A stretch of DNA of 6,460 bases from Halobacteriales archaeon SW_9_67_25 (GCA_003022745.1 PXSU01000104.1:1-6460), one strand, 5' to 3'. Positions 1-6,283 are shown, counted from the stretch's first letter. A program made the numbers and translations. Notes: a model not told the origin generated them from the sequence alone.

Positions 1-22
1 ACACCGAGTGCCGTCGCCGTTT

Positions 23-670
23 TCAGGCCACCCGCCCCGAGAGCAACCCCACGTATCCGCCGGCGAACGTCTCGAAGCGGATGTCCGCGGTCCGCTCGCG
101 GAGGGCATCCCGAGCCGCCTCGACGCGTCGCTCGAAGTCTGGGGCCTGCGAGGAGCGTGACAGCCGCCCGCCTGGTGCCGAGAGCCTGACGAACGCCTCG
201 AATGCGATGTTCAGCGGCGCCACAAGCGGGCGGTCGCTCCGCTGGAAGTTCAAAAGCGCCATCCGCCCGCCGGTCCCCACGAGGTCACACCATCGCCGGA
301 CGACCGTTGCCGGGTCGGTGAAGATGCCGACCACGAACGTCGCCAGTACCGCATCCGCTGTCGAAATCGGCGGGCAGGAAGCGTCCCCCTGGACGTAGTG
401 GATGCTCTGGCCCGTGCGGTCGGCGTGAGTGCGGGCCCGGCGGAGCATTCCCCGCGTGACGTCGACACCGAGGACGCGTCCCCCGTCGGCAACGCGCTCG
501 CGGAGGTGGGGAACGTTCGCCCCGGTCCCACAGCCCATTTCGACGACGGTGTCGTTCGGGGCTAGCTCGAGCGCTGCTGTGGCCCGCTCGCGCCAGGAGC
601 GAACGCCGGGGGCGGCCGCGAGGCTGTCGTAGACGCCGGCCCACCGGCCGTAGAAGGCACGGCTATCCAT
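23..670 (-). CDS. Class I SAM-dependent methyltransferase (UbiE/MenG-like), substrate unknown
   Basis: This 215-residue protein has a Rossmann-type SAM-binding fold. An N-terminal FYGRWAGVYD segment (about 6-15) is typical of UbiE-like methyltransferases. Motif I is VVEMGCGTG at 42-50, the ribose-binding acidic residue is D70 in LGVDVTRGML, and motif II is YVQGDA near 93-98. It should be cytosolic, transferring a methyl group from SAM; the substrate cannot be read from the sequence. I chose the ATG at 668-670 because it starts the family-like region; an in-frame ATG at 707-709 would add 13 poorly conserved residues inside the upstream gene. The start overlaps the stop of the ThiN regulator by 8 bases and has no clear Shine-Dalgarno site, which suggests translational coupling as the last gene of a dcd-thiR-methyltransferase unit. 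The class is well supported; a specific function is not. Confidence 0.88.
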   Translation of the reverse strand: MDSRAFYGRWAGVYDSLAAAPGVRSWRERATAALELAPNDTVVEMGCGTGANVPHLRERVADGGRVLGVDVTRGMLRRARTHADRTGQSIHYVQGDASCPPISTADAVLATFVVGIFTDPATVVRRWCDLVGTGGRMALLNFQRSDRPLVAPLNIAFEAFVRLSAPGGRLSRSSQAPDFERRVEAARDALRERTADIRFETFAGGYVGLLSGRVA

Positions 671-1565
671 CGGAGACGGCGCGGACGTGCCCGGCGACTG
701 TCGGCGCATCCGGCCCGAGCACGTAGACGATTGGTTCGACGCCCATCGCGCCGGTCTGGTAGAGCACCTCCGCGCCGGGAACCTCCGCGAGGGCGGCCGA
801 AAGCGCCGCCTCCAGATCCGTCTCGGCGTCGAATGCGACCGCGGTCAGCCCCTCGGCTTCCAGGGCCCCAACGGTGTCGGGGTCGTACCGGACGTTCACC
901 GCCGCACGGGCGTCGCTGCCGGCCTCCCGTGCCGTCAGGAGGACCGTCGCGACGTGCTGGCTGACCCCGAACTCGGGTTCGCCGGGCACCGTCGGCCGTC
1001 CCCGCACCGCGAGGATACGCCCGGGTACGGCCGCGACATCCTCGATGGTTTCGGCGTCTGCCAGCGCCTCGACGAGGTTCGATCCCACGGCCGGTATCAG
1101 GCCGGCGAACCCGGGGGTGTTCTCGACGATGCGCAACCCCCGGCGGACGGAGGCGCGTACCCGGCCCGCCGCGCGCAGGCCGCTGTCCGGGTCGTGGACC
1201 GCGAAGTCGGTCTCGTAGTCGGCCAGCTCCGGCACTGCCTCGGCGTGCAGCTCCGAGATGACGCCACCCCGCTCGAGTTCCCGCACGAGCACCTCCGTCT
1301 CGATGAGCGCCTCTGCTGGCGAGACGCTCCCGTCGGCCAGGCCGTCGGCCAGTCGCTCGATTAGCTCCCGCAATCGGTCGCTCTCCACGAGCCGGTCGTT
1401 GCGCTCGACCTCCCCGTGGACGTACTTCGAGACAGCGCTCTGACTGATACCCAGCAGTCCTGCCACCTCGTTCTGGGTGAGTCCCCGCTCGCGGAGCGCC
1501 TCGGCCAGCAGCGAGCGGAACGTCGGCAGGAACTCCTCGACGACGATTTCCTCGACGAACTTCAT
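663..1565 (-). CDS. thiR: HTH-ThiN domain transcriptional regulator (ThiR type)
   Basis: This 300-residue protein has an N-terminal helix-turn-helix and a C-terminal ThiN domain. The HTH lies at about 20-55, with LTQNEVAGLLGISQSAVSKY as its core. A helical linker follows. The ThiN (thiamine-phosphate synthase-like) domain runs from about 130 to 297 and shows GFAGLIPAVGSNLVEA, the RGRP...FGVSQHVA segment, RAAVNVRYD and a GVEPIVYVLG tail. In archaea this architecture is known as ThiR, a regulator of thiamine biosynthesis and transport genes that uses the ThiN domain as a ligand sensor, probably for thiamine phosphate. The start at 1563-1565 is 4 bases past the dcd stop and is preceded by a strong Shine-Dalgarno site; the in-frame ATG at 1596-1598 would lie inside dcd. 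No thiamine gene is visible here, so its targets must lie elsewhere or include this operon. Haloarchaea can carry several HTH-ThiN paralogues, so the exact ThiR assignment is an inference. Confidence 0.85.
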   Translation of the reverse strand: MKFVEEIVVEEFLPTFRSLLAEALRERGLTQNEVAGLLGISQSAVSKYVHGEVERNDRLVESDRLRELIERLADGLADGSVSPAEALIETEVLVRELERGGVISELHAEAVPELADYETDFAVHDPDSGLRAAGRVRASVRRGLRIVENTPGFAGLIPAVGSNLVEALADAETIEDVAAVPGRILAVRGRPTVPGEPEFGVSQHVATVLLTAREAGSDARAAVNVRYDPDTVGALEAEGLTAVAFDAETDLEAALSAALAEVPGAEVLYQTGAMGVEPIVYVLGPDAPTVAGHVRAVSDG

Positions 1566-1569
1566 GACG

Positions 1570-2157
1570 CTACTGGTCACCTCCGAACTCCTTATCACCC
1601 TCTATTTTCGAGGCCTGTGGACCCGACTGGTCCTGATACTTCGACCCTCGGTCCGCTCCGTAGGGCCGTTCTGCGGGCGATGTCAGTTCGGTAAAGGTCA
1701 ACTGCGAGATTCGCATTCCCGGGGTGAGTGCAACGGGCGCTCGACCGAGATTCGAGAGTTCAAGCGTGATCTGGCCGCGATAGCCGGGATCGCACAGCCC
1801 GGCTGTCGCGTGAACCACGACGGCGAGTCTCCCCAGCGAGGACCGTCCTTCGACGTGGGCGATGAGGTCTGCCGGTATCTCGACGCGCTCGCGGGTCATC
1901 CCGAGGACGAAATCACCCGGGTGTAGCACGTACTCGCCGTCCCCGGGCACGGTGGTCTCTTCGACGTACTCTTCGGTTTCCTGTTCGCTTTCGGGGTGGA
2001 TGCAGGCGATGTTCGCGTGCTGGAACTCCAGGAATGTCCGGCCCAGCCGGAGGTCGACGCTGGCGGGCTGGATCTGCAACTTCGGGTCCTCGAGCGGTTC
2101 GATGGCCAGATCACCCTCCTCCAGGCGCCGGAGGATGTCCGCATCCGAGAGGATCAT
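1570..2157 (-). CDS. dcd: dCTP deaminase
   Basis: This 195-residue protein of the dCTP deaminase/dUTPase trimeric fold converts dCTP to dUTP (and ammonia), feeding dTTP synthesis. Visible family features are the [10 protein letters not shown] start (30-39), the HPGDFVLG strand (79-86), the signature GRSSLGR (104-110), [19 protein letters not shown] (116-134) and the C-terminal lid motif [11 protein letters not shown] near 173-183. E133 aligns with the proposed catalytic glutamate of the E. coli enzyme and R110 with its active-site arginine. Some archaeal members (Methanocaldococcus) also hydrolyse dUTP to dUMP; the sequence alone does not settle whether this one is bifunctional. Length is normal. 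It heads the minus-strand operon, and its ATG lies about 28 bases from a TATA-like box, as expected for a leaderless transcript. A perfect palindrome covers the start codon. Confidence 0.95.
   Translation of the reverse strand: MILSDADILRRLEEGDLAIEPLEDPKLQIQPASVDLRLGRTFLEFQHANIACIHPESEQETEEYVEETTVPGDGEYVLHPGDFVLGMTRERVEIPADLIAHVEGRSSLGRLAVVVHATAGLCDPGYRGQITLELSNLGRAPVALTPGMRISQLTFTELTSPAERPYGADRGSKYQDQSGPQASKIEGDKEFGGDQ
1577..1584 (-). promoter_or_regulatory. Shine-Dalgarno site for the ThiN regulator
   Basis: On the minus strand this reads GGAGGTGA, fully complementary to the archaeal 16S rRNA 3' tail, with 11 bases to the ATG at 1565. It lies inside the last codons of dcd and fixes the regulator start after the dcd stop. 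A strong internal site fits a gene translated from a polycistronic message rather than from its own leaderless transcript. Confidence 0.8.
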
Positions 2158-2167
2158 ACCGGTATGA
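2154..2167. promoter_or_regulatory. 14-bp perfect palindrome over the dcd start (possible operator)
   Basis: TCATACCGGTATGA is a perfect inverted repeat with no spacer. Its left half contains the dcd start codon (minus strand, 2155-2157), so it sits at the predicted transcription start of a leaderless message, where a bound dimeric protein would block initiation. The symmetry is seen directly; a regulatory role is inferred. A 14-bp perfect palindrome has an appreciable chance of arising somewhere in a window of this size, so only the position makes it notable. Confidence 0.4.
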
Positions 2168-2182
2168 GCCGCCCAGCTACCC

Positions 2183-2188
2183 TAAAAT
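2183..2188 (-). promoter_or_regulatory. TATA-like box for dcd
   Basis: On the minus strand this reads ATTTTA within GGGGATTTTAGGG, an A/T island in G/C-rich DNA. Its centre is about 28 bases before the dcd ATG, the usual haloarchaeal distance from TATA box to transcription start, so the dcd message is predicted to be leaderless or nearly so. It would drive dcd, the ThiN regulator and the methyltransferase. Confidence 0.6.
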
Positions 2189-2252
2189 CCCCGGTTACGT
2201 GCGGACGAGAGGTCTTGTTGTCTGCCGGCGATGGCCACAGCTATCTGTCGGG

Positions 2253-2269
2253 GTTACCCACTGGGGAAC
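2253..2269 (+). repeat. Imperfect inverted repeat directly before pth2
   Basis: GTTACCC and GGGGAAC are 7-base arms with one mismatch (A2256 against G2266), separated by ACT and ending one base before the pth2 ATG at 2270. It could be a short hairpin at the 5' end of the message or chance. A weak TATA-like CTATCT at 2241-2246 lies about 27 bases before the ATG; if that box is real the message is leaderless and the repeat would act only as DNA. Confidence 0.25.
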
Positions 2270-2567
2270 ATGAAACAGGCGATCGTTGCCCGCGCAGACC
2301 TCGGGATGGGCGAGGGGAAACTGGCCGCCCAGGTCGCACATGCCTCGCTGATGGCTCACGAAGACACGGACGAGCGGACGCGCTCGGCCTGGAAAGGCGA
2401 CGGCCAGAAGAAGGTTGTCCTCCGCGTCGACGGCGAGTCCCGATTGTTCGAGTTGGCCGACAGAGCAGCACACGCAGCTCGACCCTGGCACCGTCACCGC
2501 ACTCGCGGTCGGTCCCGCAGAGGAGGACCACGTCGACGCCGTCACCGGCGAACTCCCGCTGTACTGA
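2270..2567 (+). pseudogene. pth2: Peptidyl-tRNA hydrolase 2, frameshifted with an internal deletion
   Basis: Pth2 frees tRNA from peptidyl-tRNAs that drop off ribosomes. The ATG at 2270 begins [20 protein letters not shown], a textbook archaeal Pth2 start with conserved K17 and the AAQVAHAS helix, followed by [13 protein letters not shown] and [11 protein letters not shown] up to residue 66. At about 2459-2468 the family sequence breaks. It resumes at 2469 in the next frame as [20 protein letters not shown] and ends in VTGELPLY with a stop at 2565-2567. The 32 downstream residues match the family C-terminus. The missing link of about 14 residues normally carries the IRDAG segment with the catalytic aspartate. 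The gene spans 298 nt, against about 339 for a typical 112-residue haloarchaeal Pth2, so about 41 nt are absent. Read straight through, the frame runs to 2614 with a basic nonsense tail. Upstream ATG 2231 was rejected because the family begins at MKQ. This is either a true pseudogene or a sequence error. Confidence 0.88.
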
Positions 2568-2600
2568 CCGGGTGTGGCCGCTGTCAGCGCACTCAAAACA

Positions 2601-2615
2601 TTTTTATATTATAAT
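2601..2615 (+). promoter_or_regulatory. Strong TATA-box region for psmAB
   Basis: The run TTTTTATATTATAAT is the most A/T-rich stretch in the window and lies in the 99-base gap between the pth2 stop and psmA. Transcription would begin about 25 bases downstream, near 2630-2633, giving a leader of about 35 bases with no Shine-Dalgarno site close to the ATG at 2667 (an AGGTGA at 2626-2631 is too far away). The T-rich top strand could also help terminate transcription coming from pth2. Confidence 0.7.
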
Positions 2616-2666
2616 CCCTTACATCAGGTGAGTTAGGCGGCAACCGAGCACGACGACACAGACCCA

Positions 2667-3401
2667 ATGCAGGACAACCAACAGCAGGCTTACGACCGCG
2701 GTATCACCATCTTCTCGCCGGACGGGCGGCTCTACCAGGTAGAGTACGCCCGGGAGGCCGTCGAGCGGGGGAGCGCAAGCGTCGGCGTCCGGACGGCCGA
2801 GGGAGTGGTGCTGGCAGCGAACAGGCAGACGCGCTCGCCGCTGATCGAGCGCGAGAGCATCGAGAAAATCCACGCGGTGGACGACCACGTGGGCGTCGCG
2901 AGTGCGGGCCACGTCGCCGACGCGCGGAAACTCATCGACGTCGCTCGCCAGCAGGCACAGGTCGAACAGTTGCGGTATGACAAGCCGGTCGGCGTCGAGA
3001 CACTCACCAAGGAGATCACCGACCACGTCCAGCAGTACACCCAGACCGGTGGTGCCCGTCCCTTCGGTGTTGCGTTGCTCGTCGGGGGCATCGAGGACGG
3101 CCAACCGCGCCTCTTCGAGACCGACCCCTCCGGGACGCCCTACGAGTGGCAGGCCGTCGCGGTCGGTGGCGGCAGCGACGAGATCAGGTCCTATCTCGAG
3201 GCGGAGTATCGCCCGGAGACCGACCTCGGGGGCGGGGTCACCCTCGCCCTGGACGCGCTGGGGCAGGTCGAGGACGGTCTCGACGCCGAGAGCGTCGAGG
3301 TCGCCACCGTCGACGCCGAGTCCGAACAGTTTTGCCCCCTCCCGCCCGAGGAGGTCGCGACCCACCTCGAAGAGACCGACATCGGCGGTGACGAGACGTG
3401 A
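2667..3401 (+). CDS. psmA: 20S proteasome alpha subunit
   Basis: This 244-residue alpha subunit forms the outer rings of the 20S core, gating entry and docking AAA ATPases such as PAN. The N-terminal gate is intact: YDR at 9-11, then GITIFSPDGRLYQVEYARE (12-30), with P18 and Y27 matching the gating residues of archaeal alpha subunits. K67 in SIEKI matches Thermoplasma K66, the lysine that receives the C-terminal HbYX tail of PAN. ASAGHVADAR, QQYTQTGGARPFGVALLVGG and ETDPSGTPYEW are standard family segments. Length is normal and it lacks a catalytic threonine, as expected. It is followed by psmB with a 4-base overlap and preceded by a strong promoter, so the pair is probably one transcript giving balanced subunit amounts. 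Many haloarchaea have more than one alpha subunit; whether this is the main or a second one cannot be told from the window. Confidence 0.96.
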   Translation: MQDNQQQAYDRGITIFSPDGRLYQVEYAREAVERGSASVGVRTAEGVVLAANRQTRSPLIERESIEKIHAVDDHVGVASAGHVADARKLIDVARQQAQVEQLRYDKPVGVETLTKEITDHVQQYTQTGGARPFGVALLVGGIEDGQPRLFETDPSGTPYEWQAVAVGGGSDEIRSYLEAEYRPETDLGGGVTLALDALGQVEDGLDAESVEVATVDAESEQFCPLPPEEVATHLEETDIGGDET

Positions 3402-4099
3402 CTGACCTCACTGGGGGGCGGGCGACCCGCGATCCCTACGAGCCGGAACTGGTGCCCTTCCAGGAGGGGGGCAGTCGGACAGCACAGGACGAGTCAGTGG
3501 CCGAGACCGGGACCACGACGGTCGGTCTCGCGACCCGGGACGGCGTCGTCGTCGGCACGGACCGGCGGGCCAGTCTCGCCGGCCGGTTCGTCTCGAACAA
3601 GAACGTCGTGAAAGTCGAGCAGGTCCACCCGACGGCGGTGCTGACACTTGTCGGGTCCGTCGGCGGCGCACAGTCGTTCGTCCGGTCGCTGCGCGCGGAG
3701 GCGAGTCTGACAGAGAAGCGCCGGGGCGACCCCCTTTCTATCGACGCGCTGGCGACGCTCTCGGGTAACTTCGCCCGCGGCGGCCCCTTCTTCGCAATCA
3801 ATCCCATTCTGGGCGGCGTGGACGAGGCGGGCTCGCACGTCTACAGCATCGACCCCGCTGGCGGCGTCATGGCGGACGACTACACCGTCACCGGCAGCGG
3901 TATGCAACTCGCCCACGGCACCCTCGAAGGCGAGTACGACCCCGACAGCTCGCTCGAAGAGGCGGAGACGCTTACAGCCCGCGCGGTCCGGGCCGCGAGC
4001 GAGCGCGATACCGGTTCCGGCAACGGACTCGTCCTGGCGACGGTCACCGGCGACGGCGTCGACATCGAGGAGTACGACGACGCCACGGCAGTGCTGTAG
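3398..4099 (+). CDS. psmB: 20S proteasome beta subunit (catalytic, with propeptide)
   Basis: This 233-residue precursor of the inner catalytic ring is an N-terminal nucleophile hydrolase. Residues 1-38 are a propeptide; autocleavage between G38 and T39 (AETG|TTTVGL) exposes the catalytic threonine. In mature numbering T1, D17, S129, D166 and S169 are all present (S129 is residue 167; D166 and S169 are in ERDTGSGNG at 202-210). The active-site lysine is at 34 rather than 33 by simple counting, because of a one-residue insertion near it. LVGSVGGAQSFVRSLRAE and GNFARGGPFFAINPILGG are typical of haloarchaeal beta subunits. The start is GTG at 3398, sharing GTGA with the psmA stop. A GGTGA at 3387-3391, six bases upstream, can serve as Shine-Dalgarno site. 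The enzyme looks fully functional. Confidence 0.96.
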   Translation: MTDLTGGRATRDPYEPELVPFQEGGSRTAQDESVAETGTTTVGLATRDGVVVGTDRRASLAGRFVSNKNVVKVEQVHPTAVLTLVGSVGGAQSFVRSLRAEASLTEKRRGDPLSIDALATLSGNFARGGPFFAINPILGGVDEAGSHVYSIDPAGGVMADDYTVTGSGMQLAHGTLEGEYDPDSSLEEAETLTARAVRAASERDTGSGNGLVLATVTGDGVDIEEYDDATAVL

Positions 4100-4120
4100 C
4101 GCGCCACCACACCGGGAGGC

Positions 4121-4127
4121 TTTATTT
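4121..4127 (+). promoter_or_regulatory. TATA-like box for truD
   Basis: TTTATTT in the 51-base gap between psmB and truD is centred 27 bases before the truD ATG, so truD is predicted to have its own leaderless transcript. The G-rich purine stretch just upstream (4114-4119) could be the TFB recognition element. Confidence 0.65.
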
Positions 4128-4150
4128 CGCGGGCAGCGAACGCCGTCCGG

Positions 4151-5486
4151 ATGCGCGAGTCCCACCCAGTCGAACGCGCGGTCGGCATCGGTTACTACGT
4201 GAGCGACGGTCCGGATGTGGGCGGCCGCCTGCGCGCGGATCCCGGGGACTTCCGCGTCCGAGAGCGCGAGTGGTTCGCTGCGGAGTCGGTGGAGGCCGAC
4301 CCCGGTGGATACCCGCACCTGCTGGTTCGGGCAACCCTGCGGGACTGGGATACCAACGATTTTGCGAGCGCGCTCTCGGACAGCCTCGGTATCTCGCGCG
4401 AACGCGTCTCCTGGGCGGGCACGAAGGACAAGCGCGCGGTCACGACGCAGCTGTTCTCCGTCGACGGAATCGACCCGGCCGACATCCCGGAACTGCCCGA
4501 CGCGGACGTCGAGGTGGTCGGACGGACGGGCAGACCGATCCTCTTTGGCGACCTCGCGGGCAACGACTTCGAGGTGACGGTCCGGGACCCCGACCGGCCG
4601 GAGGCTGTCGGAGCGGTGACGGCAGACCTCCGGGCGTTCGCCCGCCGCAGGGAAAGTGGGAACGCGAACGACAGCACTGTATCGGCAGCCGACGGACCGG
4701 CGGGGCCGGTGACCGTCGCCGTCCCGAACTACTTCGGCCAGCAGCGGTTCGGGAGTCTCCGGCCCGTGACACACGAGGTCGGGCTGGCGGTCGTGCGCGG
4801 GGACTGGCGCGGGGCGGTGCGCGCCTACGTCGGCTCCCCGGGCGAGCGCGAACCCGAGCGCACGCGCGGAGCCCGCGCCGTCGCAGACGAACAGTTCGAA
4901 TCCGCGAGCCCCGACTGGGAGGCCGCCCTGGAGCGCTATCCGGCACACCTCGGATACGAGCGGGCGATGTTGCACCGCCTCTCTGCGGCCGGGGATCGGG
5001 GCCCGGACTACCGTCACGCACTCGAGGCGGTCCCGACCAACCTCCAGCAGCTGTTCGTCAACGCCGCCCAGTCGTACGTGTTCAATCGAATCCTCTCGGA
5101 ACGGCTCGCGCGGGGGCTGCCCTTCGCCGAACCCGTGGCCGGCGACGTGGTCTGTTTCGTCGACGACGACGCGCCGGACGGGCTCGTGGTCCCCGACACC
5201 GACCGCACGCAACGGGTGACCGAGGGGCGCCTCCCGGCGGTCCGTCGTCACTGCGAGCGGGGACGGGCGTTCGTCACTGCCCCGCTCGTCGGGACCGGAA
5301 CGGACCTGGGTGACGGCGAACCGGGCGACATCGAGCGCCAGGTAGGGCACCCGGCGGGCCGTGCTCGTCAGGACCGAACTGGCCGTCTCCCGGGAACCGC
5401 TGACCGTCTCCTTTGCGTTGCCCCGTGGCTCGTACGCGACGGTCCTGTTGCGCGAGTACCTGAAGCCCGACCCCGGGAGTCTGTGA
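4151..5486 (+). pseudogene. truD: tRNA pseudouridine synthase D, frameshifted with an internal deletion
   Basis: TruD makes pseudouridine 13 in tRNA. The N-terminal 398 residues are a good haloarchaeal Tru[20 protein letters not shown] at the start, the catalytic motif [13 protein letters not shown] (88-100) with nucleophile D93, NYFGQQRFG at 193-201, and the [12 protein letters not shown] helix in the second half. After DIERQV (398) the frame loses similarity. From 5346 the next frame reads [18 protein letters not shown], continues with [19 protein letters not shown] and stops at 5484-5486, which is the normal TruD C-terminus (46 residues). About 20 residues usually lie between these parts, so roughly 59 nt are missing at about 5342-5346 and the frame moves by one. 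The catalytic Asp is kept, but the last strands of the catalytic domain would be lost. Without a stop, the first frame continues to 6250 through the next gene. This is either a real lesion or a sequence error. Confidence 0.87.
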
Positions 5487-5495
5487 AACGCGTCG

Positions 5496-5500
5496 TTTAT
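5496..5500 (+). promoter_or_regulatory. TATA-like box for the DUF2103 gene
   Basis: TTTAT in the 38-base gap after the true truD stop is centred 27 bases before the ATG at 5525. This matches the haloarchaeal leaderless promoter layout and supports a separate start for the downstream gene rather than a TruD fusion. Confidence 0.6.
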
Positions 5501-5524
5501 CCGCGATTCCCGGCTACACACTGT

Positions 5525-6250
5525 ATGGAGTGTCGGCGGTGTGCCTCGCCTCTCGACAGGCCGGGCGATTACTGCCTGGTCTGTCGGACGCCGAATGCCG
5601 ACACGGTGGTGCTGGAACTGGGAGCCGAGCGTGCGACCGTGACGACACTGGACGACGAGACAGTCAGGGGCCAGCGGGTCGTGACGACTACCCCCGAACC
5701 GGACGACAGCGAGCGGACAGTCACACAGCTGCGCAATTACGCCGGACAGATCGCAGACGAGGTCCGGCGCAAGCGCCCCGAGGAGGTGCACGCCACCGGT
5801 GACCGACAGGTCCTCCGGGCGGTCCGGGCACAGCTCCACCACGATTTCTACCGTGTCGGGGCCGAGAACCCTGTCGAGCGTGTCCTCGAGGGGCGCGGCG
5901 ACTCACCGCTGGAGGTCGTCGAGGCCACGGCAGCCGAGAAGCTGGGTGGGTCTCACTCGACGCTCATTGGCGGCCGGCAGGGCTGGCAGGCCCTCGAAAC
6001 CGTCGCGGAACACCCACACGTCAAGAAGATAATCCCGGGCCCCATCGACGCCGGGGGGTCTGGTTCGCGCTCGGGACTGCGCGTGAAGGCCACGCGTGCC
6101 GGCGACAACGGGAACGTCCGCCTGCTCGTGCGCGACGGCTCCAGCGTCCAGGAGAACCGCGTGGTCACGACCGCGCGTGACCGGGCGCTGGGTGAGCACG
6201 TCCGGGCCGACCTGAACGACGCTCTCGGCGAGGCCGGGCTGCAGGAGTGA
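5525..6250 (+). CDS. DUF2103 zinc-ribbon protein, function unknown
   Basis: This 241-residue protein starts with a zinc ribbon: C3-x2-C6, ten residues, then C17-x2-C20. A middle region (about 25-135) contains [20 protein letters not shown] and is haloarchaeal in style. The DUF2103 domain follows: [14 protein letters not shown] (138-151), [13 protein letters not shown] ending at 175, and [19 protein letters not shown] from 194. The family is annotated as a predicted metal-binding protein without an assigned activity; the invariant GSH and IPG motifs look like a small nucleic-acid or metal site, but that is only inference. The ATG at 5525 was chosen because it begins the zinc ribbon and lies behind a TATA-like box. 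The open frame extends upstream to 4151 only because of the truD frameshift. Neighbours TruD, Pth2 and ArgS hint at a role in RNA or translation. Confidence 0.88.
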   Translation: MECRRCASPLDRPGDYCLVCRTPNADTVVLELGAERATVTTLDDETVRGQRVVTTTPEPDDSERTVTQLRNYAGQIADEVRRKRPEEVHATGDRQVLRAVRAQLHHDFYRVGAENPVERVLEGRGDSPLEVVEATAAEKLGGSHSTLIGGRQGWQALETVAEHPHVKKIIPGPIDAGGSGSRSGLRVKATRAGDNGNVRLLVRDGSSVQENRVVTTARDRALGEHVRADLNDALGEAGLQE

Positions 6251-6259
6251 CCGGCCGGT

Positions 6260-6280
6260 CCCGAAGCTCGTAGCCTCGGG
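6260..6280. terminator. Hairpin between convergent genes, possible bidirectional terminator
   Basis: CCCGA (6260-6264) pairs with TCGGG (6276-6280) and GCT (6266-6268) with AGC (6272-6274). There is one A/C mismatch between the two helices and a CGT loop. It occupies most of the 33-base gap between the stops of DUF2103 and argS. There is no U-tract, the usual archaeal signal, so termination activity is uncertain. Confidence 0.35.
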
Positions 6281-6283
6281 GAC

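Noticed and set aside
671..709. An upstream ATG adding 13 residues to the methyltransferase.
   Set aside because: The extension lies inside the regulator gene and lacks conserved residues; the start at 670 fits the FYGRWAGVYD family start and the stop/start overlap.
687..1364. A 225-codon plus-strand open frame opposite the ThiN regulator.
   Set aside because: It is fully antisense to a well-supported gene, has no family features, and has an unusual composition for a haloarchaeal protein.
1566..1598. An upstream ATG adding 11 residues to the ThiN regulator.
   Set aside because: It would lie inside dcd, whereas GGAGGTGA at the right distance supports the ATG at 1565.
2231..2269. An upstream ATG adding 13 residues to pth2.
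   Set aside because: Archaeal Pth2 begins at MKQAIV or similar, and the extension is not family-like.
2459..2469. Programmed +1 frameshifting in pth2 as a way to make a full protein.
   Set aside because: A frame change alone would still lack the roughly 14 residues that include the catalytic segment, so recoding could not restore the enzyme.
1996..2631. A 211-codon plus-strand frame spanning dcd, the dcd-pth2 gap and pth2.
   Set aside because: It overlaps two recognised genes in the wrong frame, and its product is Arg/Pro-rich without acidic bias.
3494..5842. A 782-codon open frame on the minus strand, antisense to psmB, truD and the DUF2103 gene.
   Set aside because: It is the antisense shadow of three recognised genes. 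Long stop-free antisense frames are common when codon third positions are nearly all G or C, and its product is Arg/Val/Asp-rich without any recognisable domain.
4151..6250. A single 699-residue TruD-DUF2103 fusion protein.
   Set aside because: The real TruD C-terminus lies in another frame with its own stop at 5484-5486, residues 399-458 resemble nothing, and DUF2103 has its own ATG and TATA-like box.
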